From NCBI RefSeq assembly GCF_016808095.1, contig NC_068973.1, positions 15,744,501 through 15,808,500 on the forward strand: a stretch of 64,000 nt of DNA, given 5' to 3'. This stretch comes from Vigna angularis. Lineage: Eukaryota; Streptophyta; Magnoliopsida; Fabales; Fabaceae. A program made the translations under genes and the position numbers. This document shows positions 42,441 to 54,488 of this stretch, in pieces. Numbering within the stretch: position 1 is the stretch's first letter; each line of letters opens with the position of its first letter. The notes below the pieces were generated by a model, which was not told the DNA's origin, ran no database searches, and worked only from the letters and a program-made list of their open reading frames with translations.

Positions 42441-42829
42441 TATTAGAAAGTGAGTTTAAGCCTAACTCAACCCCACAAATGATAATATATAAGTGAGGTG
42501 CAAACCTCACCTTACAAGCCGGTTTTGTGGGGTTGAGTTAGGTTTAAAACCCACTACTACTATGGTATCAGAGCCATGGTTAGAGCCTATCCTAGCGAGT
42601 TCTAAGTGGGCATTCTATTCTTCTCTTCCACCCACAATCGGGCCGCTATCGGACCACCCAATTTCTACTATCACGCACGAGATGTCTATACCTCGGCGTG
42701 AAGGGGGTGTGTTGGAAGTCCCACATCGACTAGAGATAAGGCCAAATGATAATATATAAGTGAGGTGCAAACCTCACCTTACAAGCCGGTTTTGTGGGGA
42801 TGAGTTAGGCATAAACTCACTTTCTAATA
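42441..42829 (+). mobile_element. TRIM retrotransposon with an inverted left end
   Basis: A complete right LTR (42710 to about 42829, starting TGTTGGAAGTCCCACATCG) follows a purine-rich tract (GAAGGGGGTG). A TGGTATCAGAGCCATGG initiator-Met primer-binding site lies at 42563-42579, right after the left LTR. The left LTR lacks its own first part. Instead it starts with about 39 bp that are the reverse complement of the LTR's right end (TATTAGAAAGTGAGTTTA...). The 5-mer CAGTC flanks the whole unit (42436-42440 and 42830-42834). It is too small to code for protein; such elements move with enzymes from others. Confidence 0.8.
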
Positions 42830-42834
42830 CAGTC

Positions 42835-44267
42835 ATCGAAAGGCGACGATACGATGATCCTGTTCGGACCCGAGGCAGGGGTTGCCATCAATTCAATAAA
42901 AACCCTAATATCAGAAAATTACTTTCAAAACACAAAAATCCACATCACTATGCCTTAAAGTGTCCACATTAGCCATTAAATTGCATGTCATTTATTGTAC
43001 AGCTCGACAGTAGTTTAAAAAAATTAAAACCATTTCAAATAAAATTAACAAAAATTAGGACCATCAATGTTATTAAGCCAAAATAGTTTAATCAAGAATT
43101 GTGTATAAAGTAATTGTTTTAATCTTAATAATTTTAAATATATTCTTTTCTTGATGATATTAACCTATTAAAAGTAAGTTTATCATATTATATGATGTGA
43201 CTTGACACATACTTTTGTTTTAATCCAGTAAGACCAACAAATATATAAGCAATCTATTTCATTCAAAGATTTATGAATTCGATTGAAATATTTTTTAAAT
43301 TGTTCAAACACTTTATTTACAATATTTAGACTTGATTTATGTTTAGGTGATTTTGTGTCTTTCTCTAATTTCTATAATATATTTATTTTTGAAGAAAGTG
43401 GTCAAGGTGTTGTCTATCATAGGGTTTCATAAGGGTTGTAGGCTTGATTTCGATTAGGATTGTTAAGGATATTGTTAAAAATAAATGTTTCGTAAGTACA
43501 GATAGAAAATCTTGCAGTGTTAAAGATTTTATTTTGTCATGTGGGTTGTATTTTATTTGAGAGTTTTTGTTAAACTTGAGTGTATTTTACATAAGTGATT
43601 AGACAATTGAACCTAGCTTTCAGTAAAATGATTTATTATAAATCTTGATATTATTTTTTACCTTTTCTTATCCCTTTAAAGAACATTGATATTGAGATCT
43701 CTTACAGTTGAAATATGATTTTTATAAATGTTATCTTGACTGAAAGAAAATAATTTATTTATTTATGAAAATCTTTAGAAGTTCAATATTCTTAAATTCA
43801 ATCAACATATTTCTAACAAAAACATATTTTAGTCCCTTTGCTAACAGTTTATTTTATGTAAACCTATGTTAGTTTTGCAAACAATTTTTTTAATTTTGTG
43901 TTTGGATGAATTTTTCTGTAAGAATTTTAGAAAAAGAAAAAATGAGATAAATTTTTCCATTAATTAAAATTAACTTTTGTATAAGATAAAAAGAAATTAG
44001 AGAAATTATACAGGTTTACAAATATGTAAGAGAGCTTCCACAAATTAGCCTGCACAAATTTAGAAAAACTATATTAAAGAATTTTTAGCATTTAAAACAT
44101 ACACATTTTTTGAGTAATCATGTAAGAAGAACACAGCAAAGAACATTATAAGCTATGGAAAGATATTAACAAAATTAAAACTGATAGTAATGTTTTAAAA
44201 GAAAATTACAATAATATTAGAATAAAACTAATTATTTGTGTTTTTTCATTTACTACTTTAATAATTA
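42835..44267. other. Intergenic DNA, no gene seen
   Basis: AT-rich sequence with no supported feature. Confidence 0.55.
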
Positions 44268-44276
44268 TTTTATGAA

Positions 44277-45294
44277 GGCTTAATGTCACGGTTGGTCCCA
44301 ATTTTTGTCAGCTTTATTCGAAATGGTCCTAAATTTTTTTTTACATTCAATGTAGTCCTAAAGATCGTAATTTGTGTTCAATTTAATCCTTTTTGCAAAC
44401 GTCGTTTAAATAGTTAACGGCAAGATGTCTAGCTTTGCAATCAGTTAATACCTCACCACCATCAAACCCCACCCGACCCGCCGCTGTGAAGCCCAAATAC
44501 CCCACCACTCTTCCTTCATTGCGGAGCGCAGCCGCGACACTACCTCACCACCATCAACACGCACCTGCAAAGAGGAACCCAGAAACGCGACCCAACAACA
44601 ACAGCGATAAGCCAATTCTTTTTCGCAGCACAAACAGTGTCTACCTTGCCACCAATGTCTCAAGTCACTGCCGCCATCAACACCGCAAGAACTTAGTGCT
44701 GCCACCACCATGCGAACCCTAAAATTGCAGAGTCGTAATCTCCTTCGCAAAACTAATTCAAAACCTGTACACAAAATTACGACCACGCGAGAAGCGTCAA
44801 TATCGCGCCTCCAATCATCGCTCATCAAAACATTTTCGTCTTCTCCGTTCAATCGCAACCATGTCGCGACACCATGTGCAACCACAAGGATCACCGTCAT
44901 CAACCTCTCCACCATCTCGCCAACCACAGCATCGCCAAGCTTCTTCACATACCTGCAAATCCATCCCTAATTTGCACCGCAAGGGAGAAGAGAGAAGAGG
45001 CGCATGATATCCCTTTCCCCAATCTAAAACCCTAATTTTGGATGGGTAAGGGGCTGACACGTGGGAAGGCCTCATTGGCCACATCCACCTTACTACGCCT
45101 TAAATTGTCCACTCTAGCAGTTAAATGACATGTCATTAACTGATTGCAAAGTTGGACATCTTGTCGTTAACTATTTGAACGACGTTTGCAAAAAGGACTA
45201 AATTGAACACAAATTACGATCTTTAGAACTACATTGAACGTAAAAAAAAATTAGGACCATTTCGAATAAAGTTGACAAAAATTGGTATTAAGCC
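44277..45294. mobile_element. Mutator-like element 4, GC-rich interior
   Basis: Inverted repeats of about 170 bp at both ends start GGCTTAAT. The right one has lost about 12 bases near its tip. A perfect 9-bp duplication, TTTTATGAA, flanks the element (44268-44276 and 45295-45303). The interior (about 44440-45000) is much richer in GC than its surroundings and has long frames on both strands (44435-44722 plus, 44445-44948 minus). Neither frame resembles a family I know. A captured gene fragment is likely, which would make this a Pack-MULE. Confidence 0.88.
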
Positions 45295-45599
45295 TTTTAT
45301 GAACAATAAAATATCATCCTATCACAGGATAAACAAAGGAAAGAAAGTTTCACTCTATTATATGTTATCCTATTCCGTCCTACTTTACTCCTCCCCTACA
45401 CTCCATATTTTTTTTTCTTCTATCTAAATATATTCAAAATAAAAAAGAAAAAAAGAACTACTCAATGTGTAAAATTTCTTATTTGGACGGTTGATGTATT
45501 TCAGATAAAAAGGAAACTTACATACTATTTCTCAACATATTGTTATATATGGGAAATGATTATTTGGATCACTAAAACAACATGTTTTACTGAGGGACG

Positions 45600-45930
45600 T
45601 TATCCATCGGAAACTACCAATATTAATAAATAATACATTATTTTGATAGATTATCGACAGGCATTAATTTTTCAATAATTTTGTTGTTGGTAAACATTAC
45701 CAACGGATATCGATCTTTGATAATTATCGACGGCCTATTCCTTCGATAATTATTGATGGCTTATTCCTTCGGTAACTACCGATGACTTATTCCTTTGATA
45801 ACTATTGATGGTATATTCCTTTGGTAATTACTGACGGAATAGGTCATCGATAATTACCGACGAAATAGACCATTGATAATTATCAAAAGAATAAGTCGTC
45901 GGTTAGTCCGTCGATAATGACGTGACAGAT
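45600..45930. repeat. Subterminal repeats of the second CACTA element
   Basis: More than ten degenerate copies of an ACCGACGG/TTCGGTAATTA-type word occur in alternating orientation. The same word family is found in the first CACTA element. Confidence 0.75.
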
Positions 45931-46259
45931 CCAAGTGTAAATTGTATTGATTAATTATCCAACTACACAATCAAACCTACACAATATTTATATTCAAACT
46001 ACAATGACACAATCAAAATTGTGATAAATATGCAAATTGCAAATGATCCAATCAGTGATGTAATAAACAATATCCAATTACATAGTATATGTTGATGTTC
46101 AAGTTTAACAACTTGCATTTTCAATCAAACATGTTTATTATCACAAAGAAATTATATGTTTGTAAAACATGAGAATTATGTAAAAGCACCATCATAGTTA
46201 TAGAAGAAGTATGTTCATTAATAAATAACTAATATTTATATAGTCATTATCAGAATGGT

Positions 46260-47340
46260 CTTGTTGTTATTCATCATCCTATTGTTGTGAAGGTGGGTGG
46301 ATTGGTGTAGGTTGGACTAATTTGGACTGGACTGGTGTAGATTGGACTGATGTGGGGTGCTTTGGGACGACAGGTGATGGAGAAGGTCGTAGTTGGGTCG
46401 GAAGGACGGTGGACTGAAGCTATGAAGTCTTAGGAAACAATCTCATGACCAGTTGTTTGAAACTGGTAAAGTCGTCCCTCAATTCGTTGTATTCTTGGTC
46501 ACGTTGTTTTAGTCGCTGCGTGAGGTGGACAATGACCTCGTCAACATTGGCGGAAGAAGATGGTTGGTGCTTAAGAGTACCTTTTCCCACCGTGTAATTT
46601 GCAGCAAATTGTCATGTCCCGTAGACTCGTCCCTTCTTCTTCCCACTAACAACATCGACTCAACATTGTGTCCTATGGATGTCATCGTCATCATTATTCT
46701 CGTTTGATGCATTAGGACATGACCCATGGTCGGATCTGACTTGTGAGAGTCTACTTGAAAATTCTTCTTGTTCAAACATTATGCACAATGTTAGTAAATG
46801 ATATAGTATAATAAGTTTAAAGTTTAAAGTTTAAAGCAATTAATATTAACAGTGTTTGCTTACATGAGTCCTTCAAGACTTTTCATCAACGAACTGACAA
46901 GTTCCCTTCCGAAGATGAGTTTGTGTAAAAACCTCATCAACATGGACAACATGTCCTAACTCTTATGCTTGTAATAGAATATGAAGTTATATATGTACAT
47001 AAAATATAAAATACACAAGTTATATGAAACAGATAAAAAAGTAATAAAGGCTTACCATGCGAATGGCATGTTCATGAACGTTAATGGATCCACCTATATG
47101 TAGGGTTCCACCTTTTTTTGAAGCTCTATTCCTCTAGGCAATAGAATATTTATTACGAAACTCTACCGAATTCCAATAATTCAGTAAGCAGTTCCATATG
47201 TGCTTGCCAAGCTAGTAAGGGCGCTCTCCTACATTGTGTGCATCTCTAAACATCTCTGACAGCCTATGAGATGCTTTAGTGTGGAAATTTCTTTGAATTT
47301 GACTTTCATGTTCAAGTTTCCACTACACCTTCATCTGTAA
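46260..47340 (-). pseudogene. PTTA-like (Transposase_24) gene of the second CACTA
   Basis: The minus strand encodes, in order: KASHRLSEMFRDA with NVGERP, NYWNSVEFRNKY and NRASKKGGTLHIGGS (about 47330-47050); VHVDEVFTQTHLRK and FVDEKS (about 46960-46860); then EEFSSRLSQVRSDHG, GKKKGRVYG, a coil with LKQRDQEYNELRDDF and a Pro/Gln-rich tail (about 46770-46260). This is the full order of a plant Transposase_24/PTTA protein. Several stops break it, including one where the first CACTA also has a stop, but by a different codon (TGA against TAG). The acceptor before EEFSS reads CAAG in place of CAGG in the other element. Confidence 0.78.
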
Positions 47341-47709
47341 CAATAAATCATACAAACATTGGAATTGATTTATTATGTTTTTGATTTTGAATTAGCATAT
47401 ATCAATAAAAAATTATAATTAATTTGATTAACTTTCACCTTAAAACACTGCCAGAATTATTCTATGTCCTCTACAGGTATTACTCCTTATGTAGGACATG
47501 AGTTCAGAAATTGTTGCTTAATTGACCTTGTGATTGCCTGAGAAGCAACCTTGGATGGAAGAAACATGTATATAAAGAAATGAAAGTGATTTGAATTAAG
47601 GCAAACTTAAAACATCAAAATTAGTTACAAAGGTTATTAAGTATTTCCCTCGACCATAAGGTTCAATCACTAGTTGATCATGGAGAGGGGGGTCAACACC
47701 ATCACCAAC

Positions 47710-47907
47710 TTAATTAAGATCACCAGATGGTGTGACAATAGCTGAAGGCAGTATAGAAGATGAGAACAATATAGAAGTAGGATCTGCTATGGGGGAAGAA
47801 GTTAGGTTTGTTGCGGGGGGAGAATGAGGGTTTGTTGCGAGGGAAGGAGGAATTTTTGGTGTGGATAACAAAAGAGGGTGTGTTGCATTTGATGGCCCAA
47901 TCTCCAA
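47710..47907 (-). pseudogene. Pro/Ser/Thr-rich segment of the PTTA-like gene
   Basis: A 65-codon open frame rich in Pro, Ser, Thr and Leu (STPKIPPSLATNPHSPPATN). It lies upstream of the PTTA-like core on the same strand. Such proteins often have a low-complexity N-terminal region, so it may be that region. Confidence 0.45.
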
Positions 47908-48559
47908 TGGACTAGGGGCAGCAATGGTAGATAGTGTAGCAGCACCCTTAGTATATAGTGTGTTTGTCGTTGCCTCTTCTTAGGCTTTGCTATCCCTTTC
48001 CCTTTATCAGGATGTGATGGGCCTTTTTCTTATACCAGTTCTAGAATGATCAAATCATTCACAATAAAAAAAGTACCACTCTCTTTGGAGAAGTACTAAT
48101 GTTGTACTCTGGCTCATATATTTTATGAATGATGTCGTAGAAATCATCATAAACACCATTTGTAAGACCCTTGACGTACACACCATAATTAGTTGTTTTC
48201 TTTCCTTTGGACCATTCATGAGTATGGAGTTTGTACCCATTAATGAAGTAAGTGCGTCATTCTTTCACACTCTTTCACACATCTCATTGACCAATTTGTC
48301 AGATCTTTTAACTTTTGAATTTGGGACTTAATGGTTGGTTAAAATCCTACAAAGATGCCAAAAAAAAAATTTACAGCAAGAATAATTAGAAACCTTGCTC
48401 AAATTATAGCAAAGACATACATACTTGATATTTGAACTAGTTTGGAAACTCTGAGTTTATTCGAGCAGAAGCACTTCCTTCTACGACTTACTCAACCACA
48501 AGAAATGAGTTGTTACATATGAACACAATTAGTGAGTATATCAATTTCAGGATTGGAAA

Positions 48560-49984
48560 GTTAAGAATGAGATGATAACACACTTAAGGTACGGTTTAAT
48601 TTCACTGCAATTGATTAACCCATGGATATGAGAAGAGTTAAATTCAGCATCAGTTAACCAATGAGTGTACTCCTTGCCTGCATGACGATCAACTTGTCGA
48701 AAAACTGATAAAGTTAAATAACATGTTTTAGTTTGCTATTGCATTTCATTCCTAACATTATTGGGCGACAACATGAAGTTCTTGAAATAATGTGAACAAA
48801 AGTATGTTGTCTCTTAGCGCAAGTAGGCTGTACAAATTGATCCTTCTACTCTGGCTTTATTTTTCAAATAACGTTTTGATTCTCCCATAAACCTTTCAAA
48901 GGGATACATCCACCTATATTACATTAGTCTACCAAGCCATGTTTCATATGCAAGATGAATCTGAAGATGCTCCATTGAATCAAAGAATGTAGGAGGGAAT
49001 ATTCTTTCGAATTTGCAAAGAATAATTGGAATATTTTCTTCTAACCTTTTTAGCGAATTTTCCTACAACGTCGTGGAGCACAAATCTTTGAAGAAGTTAT
49101 TGATTTCTATGAGTGGACTTAACACGTTCATTGGTAAACAATTGAACGCAACAGGGATTAAAATCTCCATGAATACATGACAATTATGACTCTTTAAACC
49201 TTCAATACTACCTTTTTAAATATTAGCACATATGGAAAAGTTAGAAGAATAACCATCTGGCATTCTAAGTTCCTTGATCCATCAACAATCTATTTTAGCC
49301 TCGTCTTTTGACAAGGTGTAATTTGCTTTTGGCTTCAACAACTTCCCGTCATCTTGTGCCTTCAACTCTAAGTTTCTTCGACAACAATATAAAGGTAAAT
49401 TTTTTCTTCCGTTTTCATTATCTTTTGTCTTGCCACTGACATTCATGACCATGTTAAATATATTGTCAAAGAAATTCTTTTCTATGTGCATCATATCGAA
49501 GTTATGTCTTAGCAAGTTGTCTTTCCAATTGAGAAGATTCCAAACAAATGTCTCTTTTACTCCAGTTATGTCAGTCCCCATACTTTTTTATCCTATTCAG
49601 ACCACTTGTAGTCACTTTTGAAAAATGTTCGACTTTTCTCCAAACTTGTGACGGAATAAGCCTAGGTGGAGGCATATTCGTTTCAACTTGCCCTTTGTGA
49701 AATGTCTTTTTGTTTCTCCTAAATGGGTGATCAGTAGGCAAGAACCTTCGATGATAGTCAAACCAAGAACTTTTCCGACCATAACTCAATAAGAATGACT
49801 TTGTGTGCTTCATGCAATGCGGACAAGTTAATCGACCATGCGTGCTCCAACTAGATAAATATGTGAAGAAGTCATTAATAGTCAACATCAAAGTTGCCCT
49901 CATAAGGAAGTTTTGCTTCCTTGAAACATAATACGTCCAAATATCACTCCATAGCTTCTTTAAATCTGTAATCGAAGACTCCAA
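48560..49984 (-). pseudogene. TNP2-like transposase remnant
   Basis: On the minus strand from 49984: DLKKLWSDIWTYYVSRKQNF, TINDFFTYLSSWSTHGRLTC, PHCM, WFDYHRRFLPTDHPFRRNK; then, after a frameshift near 49575, FVWNLLNWKDNLLRHNFDMM, HIEKNFFDNIFN and MNVSGKTKDN. Further on come KSHNCHVFMEILIPVAFNC, FFKDLCS, MYPFERF and NKARVEGSI. These are the conserved blocks of plant CACTA TNP2 transposase (Transposase_21) and its C-terminal part. The N-terminal Transpos_assoc domain was not found, and stops and frameshifts make it inactive. Confidence 0.88.
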
Positions 49985-51581
49985 ATAAACATCAATGTGA
50001 AAGACAAAGAGTTTATTGGTTAAAGTCTAAAACACAATTTACAAATACAAACATGTTAAATGAATCAAATCAACAATTCAACATGATACAAGTTTGGGTA
50101 AATAACAAAAGTAAGGGGCAATTGATGTCCACAAAATTGCTAAAAGAATCAAATAGGACTCAAATTTTAACACCAAAATCAGATTTAACACCTCATTTTT
50201 AACATCCAAATCAGAATTCACAACCAAATATTGATAGGTATCATTGCACAAAATTAATTTAACATGACATGTATAAAAATAATAAGAATGTAATGAACCA
50301 ATTGGTATTAAGTTAATCGAAAGCATGTTGGGTTTACATGAGTGAAGGGGTTTAATATAACATTCAAACATCCGTTAGGTAGGAGAATAGTACTCTGACT
50401 TGGGGACTTGAGGTGTCTTTACAACCATTTTCTATCAGTCATTGCATTGAACAGAACTTGGATCCTTTCTTCTCTCAAGAATGTCAAGTGTGTCAATCCA
50501 TAATGCATATAAAAATGCAAAAATTATACAGTTCACGCTCATGGCATATGTTTATCTATGTATGTGTGACAAACTTCAAAGAGTGATTATGATTTTGAAA
50601 GGTATAAAAGAAAATTAGGCCACGATTTTCTTCTACAAAACACATCCTAAAATTATATACTTCAATTATTGAATCAACGCAAATTCCATCTCCCATTGTT
50701 GTTCAAACAACTACTTTCTGAATTTTACTCATTCATCAAAAATAAAATTTTTACTAAGAAGAGGGGCTATACTTTTTCATATTTTACAACCACATATTTA
50801 TCCGCAACCAAAACAATTACCTCAATGGCAGCCTTCCTACACTATTGCAGCGAAAAAAATAGAGCAAAAAAACTTGCCCAAGATCCCTTAACCAAGCTTC
50901 CCTAAACGCAGGAAGAACCCTCGACGAAGATTGCTCAAACCTAATGCACCATGAACCCTCCAACAATAACCCTCACATCACAACACCGGCCTCCCAAACT
51001 TAGCGTCAATGTAAGACGAATCATCCACCAACACGACCCAAACCCACTACACCAGAAATCCTCGAACAACTTGTCAATGCCTATGTGCGAATGACAGAGA
51101 AACCTTTTGTGAATGAGTGAACTCGCCTCTGCCTTCGCAAATGAGAGAACCAAAGCCTCTACCTCCGCGAATGACACAAAAGCCCTCTGTGTGCTCAAGG
51201 TACCTCTGCGAATAAGCCAATGACGGACACCGTGAATTAATGATCGAGGCTTTGTGAATGGCAGAATTTCAAAATGGAGGAAATCAATCTCGATGATGGG
51301 GGAATTGAACGAAGACGAAAGTTATTTTACAAATGAAGACGAATGATGAAGGAATCATAGAGGAGAAGACAAAATATGCAAGTAAGGGGAAAGTGATTTC
51401 CAAAGTTCCTAAAAATGTTCTACCAAGTGTTTACTGACATATCTAACCATCAATATTGAGTCATAGCCTTTACCAACGGATTTTAAAAATCCATCAAAAA
51501 TTTTGTTGATAATTCTACATTATCGATGGATATAGATTCGTCGGTATTTATTCACCCATAATTTAATGTTTTTTTGTAGTG

Positions 51582-52220
51582 AATTGTTAGCACACATCTA
51601 AAGATTTCATTTTAAAATTGTTTTCTAAACCTGGTTAAATATTCTTAGCCACTACTTTCCAATAATTTAGCTTAGGCCTGGGAGCTATCTACTTGATAGC
51701 AGTAGCTGAGTGGAAAGCAATGATAGGCATATTGTTAGTATTTTTCTTTTCTGCTATATGCCCACTATTAAAGACATAATGCTAATATTTCATGGTATCT
51801 GCTTTAAACTTTTTCCTTGCGTTATCGTTGTCTAATATTATTTGCTTGACATAACTCTTCATATTAATTTTTGATCGCTCCAAATTGTTTTGAGATTTCG
51901 TTATCTAGTATAATTATATTTGTGAAATGTAAGATTATCTATTTTTCTTCTCGTTTATCGCCTACCTAATTTATTTCAAGGGGTTTGTGTGACTGAGTTG
52001 CAATCCTTCTTGATATATCATTCCTTTGGCACAAAAAGCAACAAGTAAGCGTCAGTGTTTTAAAATTATATACGCGGCTTTACATACAAAAAATGCAGCA
52101 TAATGGAATATTTAAGTAGAAATGTGATTAAGCACTTAGAAATTGAATATTTTGAGTACAGGTGGTTCGGCAACATTCTCTAGAGTAGAGGTATTCCTGT
52201 GTCTGCATAGATAGCTCGTG
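51582..52220. other. Intergenic DNA and likely 3' UTR of the DCD gene
   Basis: No ORF. The part nearest 52220 is the probable 3' untranslated region of the minus-strand DCD-domain gene. Confidence 0.45.
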
Positions 52221-54481
52221 CTACTCGCTTCCCATTCCAGTTTGTTGACCACTTGATATCACCCCTTGCATGGCTCCAGCCCTGGTCCATAATAACAATT
52301 AGATATTGTCAAAATTCATTTCAAATATACATTAAGCCCATGGCTAAAAATGCTTGTGTAGCAAACAGTTATAAATCTTAAAATTTATAATGGGGCAATG
52401 CTTTCTCCTCTAGAATCTGCATCATAGCTTCAGTCAATGGATTATCCCCTTGTTGTACTTACTAAATATAATAAAAATCCCTTTGCTGGACAAAGTTTAT
52501 TGAATTAAATTAAAGGTTTAGAATGAAGTTGAAATAAAATACCCTTGAGATGAATATGTAGGAGATGGAAATTCTTGAGGAAAGTATGGATGATTAATCT
52601 GTTGAGGAATTTGGGCATTTTTTTGATGTGTATATTGATAATCTGGCATTGATTGATCATAACTGTTGCCCACGTTTAGCGTGGCGGAATAAGTGTTTTG
52701 TTGTAAGTTTGAGATATTCTGGTGGGTATCGTGAGGAAGCCATGACAACTGGGGACAGCTGCTGCCTGCATTTGTGACTGTGGGATGAAAATCATGCGAC
52801 GATTTTGTTATACTCTCATATGGATATTGAGGATCTTGCAGCAATTGAGAGTTTAAGATACTCTGATATTGATATTGAGGATCTTGCAGCAATTGAGGGT
52901 TTGGGATACTCTGATATGGATGTTGAGGATCTTGCAGTGATTGAGGGTTTAAGATACTCTGATATGGATATGGAGAGTTTTGCAGAGGTTGAGTAAGACT
53001 GCTACCCACAGGCATCAATGAAGAATGAAATTCAGGTTGTGTATGTATGATGTTATGATATGCGTGGTGAGAGTATTGCAATGTCTGAGTATGATCACAG
53101 CCCCTGAGGATAGTCTGATTATGACTGCTGCAGATCCCAATTGCATAAGTACCCTCCGGTGTAAGTGTACTAGCAGGAGAGTAAAACTGATTCCTTGAAG
53201 CTTGGGATGGCACAGATTGTGTTGCATGTGAATAAGGCATAATATTATGAACAGGATAGTTCAACAACATTGGAGCTTGATTGGGTAGCATTCTGGAAAG
53301 TGGTGGTGGCCCTGATATATGATGATAAACATTATTCATTGGTTTCTTCAAAAAAGGAAGTGTAGGTGAAGTTGGCAATTCATGTAGTGGGCGAAACAAT
53401 TCTATTAGACTTCTTACCTGTAACATAGCAATATATTCCAAATAAGAAACGTAGTTTTCACTTCTTAACACAAAAAGATGCTGAGAAGAAAAGAAAAGTA
53501 GAATGAAATAATTGCTCTTAAAATCAATTTGCGAGAGATAAAAATGAAACATACTTGTCTAATATTGAGTTCGGGATTAAATTTGTTGGAACCTTTCTGG
53601 TAATTATCTCGAATGACAAGTTTAAAGCTACTCTCTGGCAAGGGTAAACAGTCTTTGTAAATTTTGAATTTCACCTGGATAAAATAAAAATATGAAAGCA
53701 GGACAACGGGAAATGAAAAATAAAGCGATAGATATAGTGCCTTGACATAACAACAAAGTTTCGAGTACAGTTAGCAATCAGAAGCACTTACTGGTCTCAT
53801 ACTATATGATTTGAAGTTAATACGTGAACTTTGACTATGAAAAGGAAAAATTAGGAAGTCAACATAAAAACTTTGACTATACTTGTCAACTTCAAAAAAT
53901 TATAGAGATTAAGGTTCATGAGTCTATTCCAAAAGCTACAAAAATGTCAAAGGTTACAAATAAATTATCCAAATGCCCCTGAAGAACCACCAACAACCAA
54001 TTATATTCCTCCATATGTATTCAACTCCAAAGGCAAATTAAGAAACAGAAACCAAAATGACAATTTATAATGCTTAGGCAACAAGATTGATGCTACAAAC
54101 TGCTACCAATATTTCCACAAACTGCCAATCATGACACAGAATGCTATTTTCACTAATTGGTCAGTCTATGTGTGGGAGCAAGAGAAGTCTACTTAGATTG
54201 TAAAGACTCACCTGAGCAGGGAATTTGTGCCCAAAAGCTAATGGCTCTATTTCTAGTTTCCCGGTTGAGGTTGCCATATAAATACCGTAGAGAAGCTTCA
54301 CATCAGTGTCAAACAGAAAAAGATATGTACCAGGATTGATCTTCTCTACATCAGCCTTTCTCCTAGCAGGAAGTCCAAAAACTCGGTATTGGTAGCACTC
54401 TGGTTTTGTAATTCCATTACACATGAAAATAAAGCCAGAAAGCTTGTCCTGAACGTCAACACCATCCTCTTGGGCTTCCAT
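52221..54481 (-). CDS. DCD-domain protein with Pro/Gln/Tyr-rich C-terminus
   Basis: Coding exons on the minus strand: 54481-54212, 53674-53555, 53417-52543 and probably 52281-52221 (TAG). Splices are GT-AG and the phases agree, giving 441 residues. If exon 3 is not spliced, it ends at TAA 52518-52520 instead. The DCD (development and cell death) domain fills residues about 13-125: GFIFMCN, YRVFGLP (FGLP at 35-38), [24 protein letters not shown], then [11 protein letters not shown] and the NKFNPEL end. The domain marks plant proteins induced in stress and cell death; its molecular role is not well known. The rest is low in complexity (Pro, Gln, Tyr, Ser, His) with four 16-residue repeats. A CAG acceptor ends seven bases before the ATG, so there is a 5' UTR intron whose first exon probably lies near 55200-55300. 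Confidence 0.85.
52808..52998. repeat. 48-bp coding minisatellite in the DCD gene
   Basis: About four units of 48 bp, each starting CTGATATKGATRTTGAGGA on the plus strand, encode 16-residue repeats such as [16 protein letters not shown] on the minus strand. The unit length keeps the frame, so gain or loss of units would change protein length only. Confidence 0.9.
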
Positions 54482-54488
54482 TGAGTCA

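Larger units (their letters stand above)
45570..51581 (-). mobile_element. CACTA (En/Spm-like) DNA transposon with both genes
   Basis: The left end reads CACTAAAACAACATG and the right end TTTTTTTGTAGTG. The flanking triplets GAT and AAT match in two of three bases. Subterminal words such as TAATTATCGACGG and TTCCTTCGGTAA crowd 45600-45930, with a few at 51440-51545. On the minus strand it carries remnants of a TNP2-like transposase (48560-49984) and a PTTA-like gene (about 46260-47340). It is a relative of the CACTA at 8483-14125 and keeps the transposase core that the other lacks. The stretch 49985-51440 shows no clear coding. Confidence 0.88.

Noticed and set aside
52805..52996. Plus-strand ORF with repeated [11 protein letters not shown] units
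   Set aside because: It is the antisense of the coding minisatellite in the DCD gene; no acceptable gene context.
53015..53227. 70-codon minus-strand ORF overlapping the DCD gene
   Set aside because: It is a shadow frame of DCD exon 3.
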